NCBI GenBank assembly: GCA_900088475.1
Contig: FLMG01000460.1
Coordinates: 489 to 64,488 of the forward strand
DNA from: Hyphochytrium catenoides
Lineage: Eukaryota; Sar; Hyphochytriomycetes; Hyphochytriales; Hyphochytriaceae
Reading direction: 5' to 3'
DNA: 64,000 nt
Made by a program: the position numbers and the translations under genes. Below the pieces are notes generated by a model. The model saw nothing but the letters and a program-made list of their open reading frames with translations, was not told where the DNA came from and made no database searches. Below are positions 1 through 13,800 of this stretch, one piece after another; position 1 is the first letter of the stretch; each line of letters starts with the position of its first letter.

Positions 1-70
1 CAATGGTGTCCGAAGGCTCAACATCGAGCGTGATGGTCTTGCCAGTCAGGGTCTTCACGAAGATCTGCAT
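1..70 (-). CDS. Ubiquitin, N-terminal part (runs off window edge)
   Basis: The reverse strand from base 70 reads MQIFVKTLTGKTITL and continues DVEPSDTI, the invariant start of ubiquitin. The only difference I see from the animal form is D for E at residue 16. Ubiquitin is the 76-residue modifier attached to lysines for proteasomal degradation and signalling. Only 23 residues lie in the window, so it cannot be decided whether this is a polyubiquitin gene or a ubiquitin-ribosomal protein fusion. The ATG at 68-70 is the obvious start. Identity is certain; gene type is unknown. Confidence 0.93.
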   Translation of the reverse strand, partial: MQIFVKTLTGKTITLDVEPSDTI

Positions 71-1100
71 GGCTTTTCAATTTCGATTTATGGCTATCTC
101 TTGAGGAAAGGACACTATGGGTTCCAGTTTGCTCTTGCGTATGCTGGAGAAGGTTTGATAATGAGGAAGAGAAGCTGAGGCGGGTGCAAAGCTTGCCTCG
201 TCTATGAACGGAAGACTGCGGGAGAGGCGCTGAGTAATACTTTGTAGTGTGCTAGCACTAGAACTATTACCTCGGAATTTCTTTGTTCTCGAATATCGAT
301 ATTCGTCAGGCTTCGATTCAGACTCACGAAATCGAAATTGTTTTGGAGTTAGTATTGAAAGGAGATGTGTGTTTGGGAAATGGGGAGAAAGAGTGTAAGA
401 GGAAGAGGGAGGAGGGGTCAAAGTGGTTCCTAGAGTCTTGACTCGTGTCACACTTCGTTTCCGATGTGGATGAGGCATTACCACATCGCAGACTCATACT
501 AAAGGTGTTCATATGATAGGTGTATCTCTATAGAGAAGGCTCACACACACGTTGGATAGAGGTAGGCTCCTACTAAGGCGAACTTTCTGAGAAGTGAAGA
601 TCGCGTTTCTGGAGGTTGTGGGGAGGATTTCGATGCCCTTCGGTACTACTACTGCTCCTTTATCCCTTACCCTTACACACTGGATCGCGCATTATTACTA
701 GGGTTGGCGGTTATTTCTAGCCTGGGCAGACAGTCCGCAAACCTGCTGTTCTACCTGGTTGTATGCGAGTAATGAAAAGACTGAGCTAGAGGCTCTTCAA
801 TTTCGTGTTTACCCAGAGATATCGATCAGTCTCCCTACATTCTACCCTGCCCTCCATCGTTCAATTTCGGATATCCGTTATCAAGAAAGTTATTGTCACA
901 ACGTCAAGGGGGATGTCCCACCCATCAAGAAACATACGAAAGCTTCTTTATAATTGTCGTGAAAGTTTCTATAAGCCTAGGATACAAGGAGAAACTGCAA
1001 CTAGCCCTGAAAGTATTTGCCATGAAAGATTGCCTTTTGAACAAAGCTTCTGCCAACTTCCCAGAAAATTCTTCTTAAAGTACCGCTAACGGGTGAAAAG
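71..1100. promoter_or_regulatory. Upstream region of the ubiquitin gene; no gene seen
   Basis: About 1 kb separates the ubiquitin start from the next plausible coding sequence. A 135-codon minus-strand frame (77-484) ends just before the ubiquitin ATG. It is Ser/Pro/Arg-rich, resembles nothing I know, and is probably 5' leader or chance. The region should hold the ubiquitin promoter, but I cannot point to a defined element. Confidence 0.4.
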
Positions 1101-1140
1101 CATGTAAGGGCGTTAGCAGCTCCTCCTCGCTGGCGACGTT

Positions 1141-1585
1141 TCAACCAAAGCGCTGGCCCACGCGTTGCCCCAGCGCCCCAATGTTGCCCAGTCCTAGGCC
1201 TCCCTGCATTTGCCATTGTACCTCGGCCATTACATTCTGAGATCAGAATGTGAGATCAGCTGGATGCGTCCACATAGCTCATCCAACCATCGACACACCT
1301 CTGAAGCAAGTTGAGGTAAAGCAGGATCTCTGAGATCTAATAAAAGCTCCATCATCATGTAAGGGCAGGGGAACTCACAGCAGGAAGAGAAGTCGGTGGT
1401 GTTCACAAGGGCTAAGAAGAGCGATGTTGGTAGGTCCACTCGCTGGGGTGGACCCTGGCTGTCTTCTAAGTGGATCAGCATGGTGCCTCTACCCTTTGCA
1501 AACGGGGGCTTACTATAGTTCTGCTGTAGCCAGTAAGTGGGATCGCGTGTCACCGCATCACTCAACAAGTATATGGAGGTATTAT
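1141..1585 (-). CDS. Unrecognised two-exon ORF or 3' gene fragment
   Basis: A minus-strand frame opens after a good acceptor (cctacag at 1586-1592) and reads NTSIYLLSDAVTRDP, then MMMELLLDLRDP. Unspliced it stops at 1230. A GAG|gtgtgt donor near 1298 joined to the ctcag acceptor near 1240 would give a phase-0 Gly-rich ending LGNIGALGQRVGQRFG with a stop at 1141. The composition looks coding but I do not recognise the family. The Rod gene ends only 265 bases upstream, leaving little room for a 5' part. It could be the remains of a gene, a short gene with an unseen first exon, or an alternative 3' end of the Rod transcript. Confidence 0.35.
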
Positions 1586-1849
1586 CTGTAGGATAAATAG
1601 TAAGTGTGCTGGGCGGGAGCCGTTGTTGCTTCGCGCATTATCACATCGACTTGTGGAGATAAACAGTCAGCGTGGCTCTGTTGGAGCAGAAGTTATGGCG
1701 TTATGGCCTTCCAATTGTCCCGTTCGTAGGATTTTTTTCTACAACCGACTAGGAAGGATCATCTGCTTTTTTCTTTTTCCCCATCCTGCTAGGTTCTACT
1801 GTCACTTCACTCCTAATGTTAAGACTTGAATAAACAAGAGCTTGAACCA

Positions 1850-4800
1850 CTAGAGCAGCGGTTGTATGAGCGCCAGGTCGACAACGTGCTGATGCTGGCG
1901 AACAAACTCCAGCAATGGTTGCCACTTGTCGTTGCCTAAACCTGTGTGTCCGATATCTGGAGAGCCCTTATGAGACTCTTTCTCAGACTTCTCGTTAGCT
2001 TGACCGCCTTCACTTAGTCCTTGCAAATGCTTGCGTTGATTGTAGAGCTTTATCAAAGTCAGCGCCTCCTCAAATCGTTTGTGCTGCAATCTATGAGACA
2101 CAGGACAAGGAGAGTGAGAGACAAAGATGACGCTTGTGGTCGGTGGTTAGAGATTTGGCAGTGGACTTACATAACATTGAGCAAGTTATAGATCTTGCCC
2201 TTGCGAACCAAGTACTGCACGAACAGCGGGAAATAAGAGGTTCCCTGCAACTTTTCGTGCTGCAGTTCATCATCCAGCTTATCGAAAGCACTATGGATGA
2301 GATCTGCGTCGCTTTCAAAGAGCAGGCTCTCCTCATCTGTTGAGCTTGAGATGGAATCGAAAGAGGTAGAAAAGGAAGCAGAAGGAAGAAGCTCCCTTAA
2401 AACCTCCAGTGACGCCCCATCATTGATAAGTTCCATCAGGCACTCATGCCTTGTTGAAGAGTGAGGTATGACTGCATGGCAGAACACAGAATGTGAGCGT
2501 CCGCGTCAGCAAGAAACCGAAAGAATAGGATGATAATTGGAGTCGTCCGAGGTGACCTGTCCTAGCAGAACGAAGCTGTGGAGATTGTTGGCAGGGCGAA
2601 GAAATAATAAACGTTTGGAGCTAAGGGAGGTAGGCTAGTCCCCCTTACCGAGAGCGCATCGGACAGCAAGGCTATAGAACTCCTGCCCAAGTTCCCTGAA
2701 GCGTTGTACAAAGTGCGATACCTCCACATCTAGAATGTGCGGGCAAGTCTGGAGCAACACTAGCAGCTCGTTCAGAAGCTGGAAAACGCGAGGCCTTGAA
2801 AGACCATAGACCTGTCCTTCTTCATCTGTTCGAGGTGCAGCCGAGATTTCGCATCCGCACATTTAGCAGTAATGTTAGTTCTTCTTATGGTAGTGACCGG
2901 CTGTTGTGAACTGACTAAAAGAACGAGGAACGTGCTTCAAAAAGAAAAGTTGAGTTCAGAGTGAGGGAACTTTTGGTCCTTAACGCACCTTTCTTCTTCT
3001 GCATTGCAAGGCTTCCATACAGGTTCCTGTGTGCCTGCCTTCTCTTGGCTTCCAGGAGCTCTTCCAGCGGCTGCATGAGTGTCACCCGCCAGATGTTGAT
3101 GAGGTCCCTCGTCTGTTAATTAGATGCCATAATTAAACGAATGATTGTGAGCAAGAAACTCACAAGGTAACGCCTGCCATAATTCAATGCACGGAGTATG
3201 TCTACTTCCGCACCTGTCCTAGGTATGGAGATAGTTGTGCCAATGGATGCAGAAGGCCAAACAGCTGGCGGTACATTCCCAAGCTAAGCATTTGCTTTAA
3301 GATTCCAGTCCAAAGCAGCGGATCGCGGAGACTGAAGTCTACCATAAGCCGACACAGCAGTTCTAATACGCCCCCATCTCCTTTGTGATCTCTCCAAAGA
3401 CCTCTAACCAGCCCCTCCTTGGAGCAGCTCATAAGGTCATTGATAGTCATCGGAAGCCGTAGCTCTTGAAAGTAGATCATGTAGCAGCAATACTGCATTT
3501 GAAAAGTCATTGGTCAGAGCGTCACGGAGGTATGGGGTGTCGACCGAGCAAGAACCCAGGATGGGAGTCATGGGAGGCAGTATAACAAAGGGATGTCATA
3601 CGAGGAGCTTTGTACCTTCCAGTAGGATTCAAAAGTTCCATGATCTGTGTGTGAGATTTTCTCAATAAGACTGCGATCACAGAGAAGAGTCAAAGTTCTT
3701 AGGGCCCGTGCTCGAGCTCGAAAGGTGATCTTGGACGTTTCTTGAGTACGCTCCGCGAACCTGAACAGAAAGGACGCTATTTGCTCCCTTGCTCTCTCTG
3801 ACAGAAAGAGTGTCAGTGCAATTGGACGGCCGGTCTACAATTACCCTTGCCCTCTAACCTTCTTCCTCTTCTGCATTTTGATTTTTCCGTATTAGCTTGC
3901 TGTACCATGCCATGTATAGTAGACGTAAAACGTAGTCATTATCTCTCTCTTCCCTCTCTTCACTTGCTGTCTTGTCATAGATGGATTGTGCTTTGGCGGA
4001 ATAGAGGTCCAACAGCGATGACGGACCCATAGGATCATGCTCAACGGAATGGCCCCAGGAATCCCTACCAGAAATAGCAGCAAGTTAGAGGCTCTCGTGC
4101 GGTGGGTAGATGAAGACCATAACATAGCTGGTAACCCTAGAAGATAAGACGTCTACTTGAAGCTGAACTCCAAAAGAAAGCTAGGTTAACTCATATGAAC
4201 CAGCGGCGATGCGGGCGGAAGGTAAATAGAATGGTCCGAGCGTGTTGTGCCTACGTTATTTGGGTTTCCGCAACCAGCCAATCCTGCACCATCTTCATCC
4301 TCAGACTATTGCTATCCAGCTCGTGGATAGCCGCGACCTCATCAGCTACGATATGAAGGCAGGCTCCATCTGCTTCCTCCCTAAAAGGGTAGTCTACGTT
4401 AGTTGCGCATTATAGGGAAAATTTCCTGACGTAGCTCCACCTGCTCTTTACAAGTTCCTTGGCCGCTGCACTAGGGGCATGTCGAAAGTAAAGTGCCACG
4501 AACATCTCCGTCGGCCTGTGAAGGAGCTCTAGCAGATCTGAAGAGTCAAAGCTTAGTCGAGAAAAGCAGAGCTCCGTCTGCACTCTCTTGAGGCGAGTGT
4601 TTAATCGGTGGATCTTCTCTTCTATAAAGGTTGACGAAGGTTAAAGTTAGTTCCAGAGAATAATCCATCTTCGAAGCCTCAGTTTCTCAAGAGAAAAGGG
4701 TAGGTTAACGGTATTGAGAGAAGAAGGAGAAATGTTGCGCAGCATCAGTAGAGTTGACTACATTCAATGGACGCAACCAGATGACGGCTGTGTAGCACGT

Positions 4801-7800
4801 GATCAGAGGATCACAGTTGCGCCATATGTGCTACTCACCGGATGCATCGGCTTTCTTCGCCTCCTGTAAGGCCAGCTCCAAAAGCTCTACCTGTTCTTTT
4901 GACAATGAGAACTGGCCCGCTAGCCACTCTATGGCCTCTGTTCGTTTTTCTCCGGCTGTAATTTCCATAATTATTGCTAGAAAATCATGAGTTTTCGTGC
5001 CAGCTGGAAGCGGTTGCTTATGTTTTCCTGCACTTCCTCCTACTCCGTCCCGGGTGAGGGCAGCCTGTTGATGCTTGACTTCCTTCCTGAGTAGTAGCAG
5101 GAAAAATTCTTGCCTTTCCAATTTCAGTGGCTCCGCGAGGAGGAGGAGCTTATTAAGGTTGTCCTGCGAAATCACATCGCCAATGGCTACCCAAGGTTCC
5201 TTAAGGAGGGCATGAAAGGGAAGCGCGATGCCAATGCCCGAAGGGCTCTCTGCGAAACTTCTTAGGAAAATGAGTACCTAGTGCGTTTGGTTGAGGTTAG
5301 CGGTGGTTCAATGAGTCCTCGACCTCCCAGGTCCGTCATACTTTCTTCACCAATCTGACTCCATGGCATAAGGCACCAATCCTTCCACCTTTGATACTAA
5401 TCCCAGCACATCTTTGGGTATATCTGAACCTTTATGGTATCCCCGCTCCGTCTATCTTCTCTCTCAGATCGCTAGCCTCAAATTTTACCTGAACTGCTGA
5501 CTTTAGCATCGCTCTGTCCAGTGTGGTTGGGAACTGAAGCAGTAGCTGATGCACGAACAGAAGACGCCCATAGTCCATAGGAGGAAGCTCTGGAAGAATC
5601 CTTTCCAATACCTTTGCTACCGAAGGAGGCGGGATATCTCCCAGGACCCTGGCAACCTTATCTGGATAAGTATTTCCTGAGGGATGGAGAGACTCAGAAG
5701 GAGACAGAGGCGTTGAGGAGTAAGGAATGCAGGGGTACATCTCAGGCATTAGTGAGATTTGCACCAAAGCTTGTTATGTCATAATAAAGCCACATAGCCA
5801 AGGCGGGATCCGGTGCCCATACCGGTGATGCTCGCAGTATCGGTAAGAACCTCTTCTATGTACTGTAGGAGTGGTGCTGAGGGCGGGAGCCCATAATTCT
5901 CTCCAAAAGTAATCGCTAGATTGAGATTTAAGTGGGATTTCTGGAGAAGGGGTTTCAGCAGCATATGGGCGTAAGGAGGATGCTCTCCAGCTTCATCTGT
6001 TGGAGTTAGGAAACTTCTGTGGTCAAAGGGAATACCTGGACCAAGACACGGATTAGTGGAGTGGGGCCTGGATAAGATCTATTTACAGAGCTCTAACGCC
6101 GTCTTTCTCGAGGTGTTATGAATACAACTCTCCCTCTCTTTCTTCCCAGTCTTCTCGTCGTCAGGTCCATACACATACCAAGTGAGCACAGCTTCATCCA
6201 CCAAAAGGCGTTTGTCTCTAGGCTTTTGCACTGCTCAAGGAATTGAGGCTGTTGCCATGCTGTCGCGGCATCCACTCCGAGACAGGCTAGCTGTAGGAGT
6301 CTCTTGTAGTCCTAGTAGATGCAAATGAGCATCACCCCATATGAGTTCAAGGCAGGGAGAGGAGTGACAAATAACAGTAGAAAGGAGACGGAGAGGATCT
6401 GCTTTCCATGCTACCTGGTTTGAGTGCTCTCGGTTCAGATGGTACTTAAACCTGCCAAATGCCGCAGCAGGAGACAGGGAAAGGAGCAGGCCCAAAGCTT
6501 GTTCATGATCTACTCTTTGAGATGAGAGAAGTTTGTCCGCTACCCTTTGCAGCTGCTGTTCAACCAGCTGTTCCCATTGCCTTCGCATTCCCTCACTCCT
6601 TGCTCCCTCCTCATCAGCAATATGCTGCGGCTGAACAGAGGAGAGCAGCGATAGTGCCTCATGGTCTGCGCTGTTGGAGATGAGATAGCTCACAAGCTCC
6701 AAGGTGCATTCAGGCACATGCTCTGTTGGAGACGTTAGAGATTGATAGAGCATTGGTCAGCAGGTAAATGTGAATGTCAATGTTTGTGAGTCGCTAGATC
6801 AGTTGAGGAGCTAAGTGAGCAGTGAAATTTTAACACTCATATGACTGGTGGGCCACAGAAGCATTGGAGAATTATTAAGAGACCCGAGCATCAATAAGTC
6901 TGCTGACTAAACATGCGTGGAGCGCCCAACAAGGAGAACATAAGGACAAGAGATGGAGGGTAACAAGAAGTGTCACTGCAGGTAGTCACTGACACTACCT
7001 AGATAAAAACACATACCCTTATCAGGACTGCCTGACTTGTGCCGATAGCGCAATCTCTCCTCTGTAAATCGGAGGGCCAACTGCATCGCTGGCAGAGTAT
7101 CGAGGACGATAGAGTCACCACGGTACCAATGCGAATGCAGGCTATGCAGGGATTTCTCGTGCAAGGCAACTGCAGTCGAGAACGGGATTTCCTCCTAGCG
7201 GGATCAAGTTCAATAGTTGCGAATGAGGCGAGAAAGGGAGGCATCTGATCAGAACGAGAACAGCGGTTGTCGATCTTTCAAGGGCACCAAATGAAACTCT
7301 TACACTAGAGAGCTGGGCGAGTGAGGTGTGATAGATACAAGGCTTCAATGAAATAGAAGCTATGCAGAACAAAGCGAGACGATAGTAATATGTGACAGGG
7401 AAAGAGGTCCTAACGGGATGGAAGGGAGTAACAGTTCGGGAGTGAACATAACATTCCGAGAGAAGAGGGTGGGCTTTACCTTATAATTCGCAGCCTTTTG
7501 TCTGCTTTCGTCATCAACGTCCCAATCCTCAGTAAATTTGTCAGTCTCGCACCTCGCCAGAACACTTTTCAAGTCGAGGGCAAGTGAATAAGTACATAGA
7601 TTAGAGTCTAGGTCTTCCTCTGATGGCGAAAAGGCCAGGGGTTGAAGAAGCTCAAGCGTTAGGTCACTTAGGGCTCGACAGCTTTTCTCGCACTGCAAGG
7701 GATTATCCGGGAACATCATCTGCCCGAAGGAATGAACCAATATAAAGCAACGTTAGGCAATTTTTGTTGTTGCCACTTGCGATAGCACTGGACCCGTAGA

Positions 7801-10800
7801 GGTGAGATGAGGGCACAAGGCCCTATTCAAGAAGGCCATAGAACATGACACATAGCGAGAAGATTGGTCGTCAATCACCTGCGGGCTGTTGGCAGCATAT
7901 GCCAGGAGCTCCGATGGCTCGATCGCCGGCTGCTTAGTTGGACAGGACTTGGCACAAAGCGAAGGAGAAGGAGACAGGACGCTCGCTGGATTAGAGAGAT
8001 TCTGACAGAACTGTAGCGCTTGTCCAGCTTCTAGGTGTTTCAGAGCCTGCCTCGCCAAGAGATTCCGAAACTCCTGCCGAGAACAGCCCAAGAGTTCCGC
8101 TAGGGGACCGAGGCGGGAAAGCAGCCTCTGAAGGGAGTCTAAGCAGGAAGATTGAGCGAGAAAAAGCGTCAGGAGGAGATAAACATTAGCGCCTAATGAG
8201 GCCAACACATCAGCGACTCTATCGGTCAAGCCAGAATATCCTAGGGTTTCTACATGGCCCCGAAAGTATCTTCTGAGCTTAGCATCAACTTTCTCGTTCT
8301 CAAACTCACCCACGTCATCCACAGCATCCCGTAGGCCGCTGGCATTAACTCTTATGATATCCAGTAGTACTGAGGAGCACAAGCACTTCGACAACAGAGA
8401 CGTAGGAGCGAGGAAAACGCGATAGGTATCCTGAAGGATTCTAATTCTATTCAGGAGATCTTGTATCGTCTCCAAGTCGTAGTATAAGCCATTGATCTGC
8501 TCATTCTCGTCCACCCTCTTCCTTATAAAGCCGAGAAGGAGAACCGCTGTTTGGGAAGCTATACACTGCACGGATAGAAGGGGAATCAAGCAAGGCACAG
8601 CTTAGATTCAAGTCTCATGTCTATCTTAACCTTTGTCTTCTAGTGACTCTCACTTTGCTTAGGTGTTCAGGTGCCTCAAGCGTCCCTCCCTACAGTATTT
8701 TCTTACCTCTAACTCATGGTTGTGGCTTTCTGCTGAAGTGCAGTGGTGAAAGAAAGGCGGTGTAGCATTCTCCTTGGCAGCCTCCTCAAGGATAGTAATG
8801 CACATTCCCAGGACCTGTTGAGCCACGGAGTGTGCAAGAGATAGAGGCGAGATGCGCTCCAGATGGTGAAGAATCAGCTCTGGTCTAGAGAGGTGAGATA
8901 TAGGTTTTTCAGATCCTTGCGGGCTACGGACGTCCTCCTGTTGTGTACCGTCTTCATGGTGCCAATCACGCTCACCCTATAGCGAATAACAACTCTTTAG
9001 TGTCTGCGGGGAAGAGACTGAAGGATAGAGGAGCAACGGAGCGTCGTCGTTATGTCCGTAGGGCGAAGGCCATGGAGGCGACTCTGAGTTGAGGTTCGAA
9101 AGGAGGTTTTCGTGCCAAAAGGTGCTATATGGGTGACTTCAGATGCAAAGTCGTAGCTCTCACAACATACTGACAGACGAGGTATATAGCCGAAAGCTGT
9201 CCAACGTAAGGTAAACCGTTCGTACCTCCCAGAGGATCAGGTTTTCTAGGTACTCAGCCCAAGCTTCACCCTCCTTTAGGTACGAAAATGCCGACACCAG
9301 CATCAGGCCCTCGCGAAGGGCATGAGGCGAATTAACTTGGGAGAGGACATGCGAAAGGAGTCGGCGGACCTGGCGGGGGTCAGCCAGGTCACAGGATTTG
9401 ACCCCGTGGCGAGAGAACATGCCCTGTACAACAGCAAAGAAGCAAGAACAAGCAGCCCAAGTGCAAGTGACAGGGTGGAGGGAATGATGGTGTGAGATCA
9501 CAAGGGCGGTATTGGATACCCTAAGGGACAGAAAATCAAGGAATGGTGCGAAGGCAATGAAAGGTCCAAGAGAAATTCAACTTAACGCCAAGGAGGCGAT
9601 CTGGAAAGATTGGAATGTCTAGCGGATAGGGTTAGCGATGCAGTAGTACCTCAAGTTCCATTAACTTGATCTGTTCCTGGACTTCCTCCTGTCTTCTGGT
9701 GGGCCAAGCTTTCACATTCGCCATCAGTTCCATAATAGACGAAGAAAAGGGAGGTTGAACACTTCTCAAGAGACAGAGAGCAGCCGATATCTTTTCTTCT
9801 AGCAGCGGGATGCAGGAAATGACTCGAAGGGCTCGAACCTCTTCTGATGTTTTCCCGTTCTAATAGTTGGCAGAAGAAGAGCAAACCGAGAGTGCCGAGA
9901 GCACACCAAGAAAGAAAGTATAAGTTCCGGAGGAGGAAGTGAGAGCACGGTCAAAGACTTGGGAGATTCTTACTCTGATCGTGCCTCCCAGTTCCTCTAC
10001 GTAGGCACTAAGAACTTTAGCTGGATTCAGTCCGTGACGCTCACAGTGCGGGAAGACATGGCAAATGATCTCATCAGGAATCATCTCTGGGGCAAGGATT
10101 CGATCCATGAGATAGAAAGCAACTTGTAGTGGGGTACACTGAAGAGAGAGAGAGATTAACAGATGTCACCAACCATCCTTATCCAGGCCAGCCGTGGATA
10201 TAGAAAGTATTGACAAGGAAAGAAGTTGCATTCTAAAATGGCCAAGGATCAGCCCTCAGGGATAACGTGGAAACGAGAGAGCTTTAGTGCAGCTCCGCTA
10301 AGTCCCCACAGAGCTCCTCACCGCAGCGTATTCGGCAAGGGAGAGGTAGAGACCATGGTTTTGAAGCTCTGTCATATCCAAAAGCTGTTTGCGTAGAATG
10401 AGTCCACGATGCCACGGACTATCCCTCTCCTGGCTCTGCGTAGCCGGTAGACGTATCGCCCAGCTCTGTAATCTGTTACTTGGGGCCATCAATGTTTCCT
10501 TCTGTGAGGGTCTGCTTTCTTCGCCCAGGTCATAGATAACACCTAGTAGCTGCAGTGCGTTCTCTGGAGAACGGTCTATTTCCACCAAAGCCCTAGCCCG
10601 CAACTCTATCCAAAGAATAAGCTGGCCAAACTCGACGCTACTTAACACTGGAATGACGTCTCCTACATGTTGAAGAAGCGATAATAATGGAGGTTACTTA
10701 TTTGTCCCGACCTCCTAGGGGACGGACAAGTAACATCATAATTGGTGCTGAGCAAAGCCCAAGACCGACAATAGGGATTGTTTCGCTGCAAGAATGATGG

Positions 10801-13800
10801 GTTAACTCACCAACAAGCCACGGGCAGATCAAACTGGTGCTAACTTGCAAGGGAAGTTCCCTGATCGAGCTCATCAGAACTGTTAACCATGTCGTAAGTG
10901 AGTAATGATGGCACAAGCGCTGCGCTTCACTGTACACAATTGTAGGGCAAACGGAGGCAGATGCAGTGACGAGGTGCAGATATCTTCGAGATGTACATCA
11001 AGTTGCCGCAGCCAATGCGGAGTCATAAAAAAGTTGGCGGATATAGTAGCACAGGGACATGCGACAAAGGTCTCATACGTGAAAGCTACCGGATTGCGTT
11101 AGGAGATGCCTGGTGAATGCGGTCTGTACCATGCAAGCCATACCTTCTCGATGCTCGGGCTGTAATATGGACCTGCGATGCCTTCGCCAGATTGCTATGA
11201 AAGCCCGTACATTTCCAGCCCTCATCTGGGCTTTAAACTCATAGATAATGCGTTGGGTACGAAAGGAATGCCAGCTTGCGGGGCAAAACGGTGCTGAAGG
11301 ACGAGAAATCAGCTCAAAAGTCGTCCACTTGTAAAGCAGATCGTCTAGGTCACGGAGCAGGTCTCCCAACCTGCAGAAAGAACTTAATGTCGAGGGGTCG
11401 AAAAACAGGTAAGAAAGAGTCGACTGGCGAGAGGGGTGAAGCACTAGAGACCATACGCTTCGTCAGATCGTGGTACAAAGGGCATGGAGAGCGATCGCGG
11501 TATAAATGTATGAAGAGCGTGTGAGGTCACGGCAGCTCCAACAGTGTAGGGCTAAGGAAGCTACTGACAACACAGAGTACAGCAAGAGAGTTCTCTCTAT
11601 AAGATACAGCTTGCCTTCCCACCTAGAGTGCGAAGCATCGCCTAGCCTTTTACTGCACTCGTGCATTTTCCTCTTAAGAAGTTGCGTCACACAGAGAGTG
11701 TCCTCAGCCGAGGGCAAAACAGCACTCAAACAAAGGCTAACCGTCGCCTAGATAGAGGTAAATAAATAGAGTTTAAGTTGCTGCATAGTTCGGTGGGAAC
11801 ACCTCCTACTTATTGTGGACCTACCGAAATTTGGAGCAGATCGTCCTTCGAACCGCCACGCGAAGACCCGAAGACCTTGGTAATAAGGTCCAGAACTCGT
11901 CGCTGCGTGCTATCCCTCAAACAAACAACTCCGTTATGGATCTGTTCGGATGTGTTGAAATAGAATGTGAGTGCGACAACGCGAATGCTATGTTGCTTGC
12001 AGTGTACCTCAACGTAGTCTACCGTTTCTAGCTGCTGACGTTGTTCGGACACCTCTTCACCTGACGCGCTCTCCACGCGATCTCCGAAGAGCTGGGCATA
12101 AACACTCTGGTAGGCTTTCTCAATATTTTGAAAGAGCTCCCCCAACTGAGCTCGGTAAACCTCTGCGATGTGGAAGCCGAAGCTATCTGACAGCTTCATT
12201 GCGGCTTCATAATTGCGCTGATGAAGCAGATACTGGAACTTGTGGACAGGCACTGACTCTTCGCAAAGTCGAACGGTGATGCCCTAGGTTAAACGCAAGG
12301 GGCATCAAGCACAATGGTACTATGAGCTGCAACTCGACCGCACTGAGCGCAAAACAAGCGAGCTTGCAAAGGGCACAGGAAGGACCCGGTAATACCAGCA
12401 ATGTCCAAGAATAAGTATCTAGCAACGAGTGTGCTATGCCACAGAGGGCTACCTTCAACGATAAAGAGAAGAAATGTGTGAAGCTTACGATAACCTACCC
12501 CTTCGACATTAGTCTGGGAGCTGACTAGATAGAATGAGTCCACCGCAAGGTTTAGTGCCAAGACCTTTGAACATTGCGGTACTGTGGATACGACTATTTG
12601 TTCCTCGTCTTCGCTGAGCGAGAGAGGGACCATCTGAATCTCAATGGCGTCTGCCCCTATGTAACCCTAAGATTAGTGTTCGTATTGGCGCGGAAATCTG
12701 ACTTCGGTGGGAGTGGAGGTAAGTTTGTAGGGAAACGCAGCAGCTAGAACAAGAGTTGATAGGTTATTTGGGGTGCCGCGACGGAAGTGCGTAATTGAGA
12801 CTTGCAGTCAGGGCATTAGCAAGTCAGCCTCACCTTCGGTGACCACTGCTATTCGATGCATTATACCGGTGGAGGACGACTCAAGAAGAGCCATATCCTG
12901 TAACTTCAGGTCCCATCGCTTCACCTCTACCATTTCATAGGCGTCAAAACTGTACAGCGAGGAGGATTCTGTGAGTGTTGCCATCAGAATCATAAGAAAG
13001 GTGAAGTCGGCATAGGGAGACTAATGAACTACCAGGAAAGCCTGTCCGACTGCTGCACAAGCAGAAAGGTCCCCTGGCTGTCCAGCGCCAGCTTTACGAC
13101 AGGTGACCGAGGCACAGAGTTTCTAATAGTATGGAGAAGCGTGGGCGGCGCTTTGGCCTGGAACTGCCAGACAGAGACCAAATTTAGGCCCTCTCCACCT
13201 AAGAAGGCGCGCGATACGAGCGGGGACCGATAGACCTGAGTTTGCAACAAAATATTTTTTGCGACCGCAAGAATTTTGACTCGATGTTAGAGTTGTCAAG
13301 CAAACTGGTTTTAGGGAGGCCTTGGCATTTGTGTTAACAGCGTATATGATAGACCAAGGCAACACATCCTGGAAGACAAGTGAAAGTCTAAACGGTATTT
13401 TGAAGACAATGAGCCAACCTGCATCGTGTTTATAGCTGTGTGGATGCCGGAAAGGCTAACTGACTCTCGTTTAATAGACAATGCGAACTGCTTCACTAGT
13501 GCCTTGTTTCCAGTACGGGCAGCCTCATTCAGAAGATTCAAAGAGAGATTCGAGAAACGAAGAAGACAGTTTGAGTGATCGACCAATAGCAAGTCCTCCG
13601 TCTCAGTGGTGGATCCATTAGCAGCAGCAGCAAGGGCCATTGCCTGACAGCCAAGTCTACGGTATCATACATACGCGGCGGAGAGATAGAATGATTAAGG
13701 AGAAGAACGTGGATATCAATCGTGAGCCTGAAAGTGGAACTGACTGTGTTGGGTGAACTCACCTGCCACTTGGAGAGCCTTCACTGAGCTTAGGCGGGCC

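Noticed and set aside
77-484. 135-codon minus-strand ORF next to ubiquitin
   Set aside because: Ser/Pro/Arg-rich, no family resemblance, and it stops seven bases before the ubiquitin ATG; more likely 5' leader or promoter.
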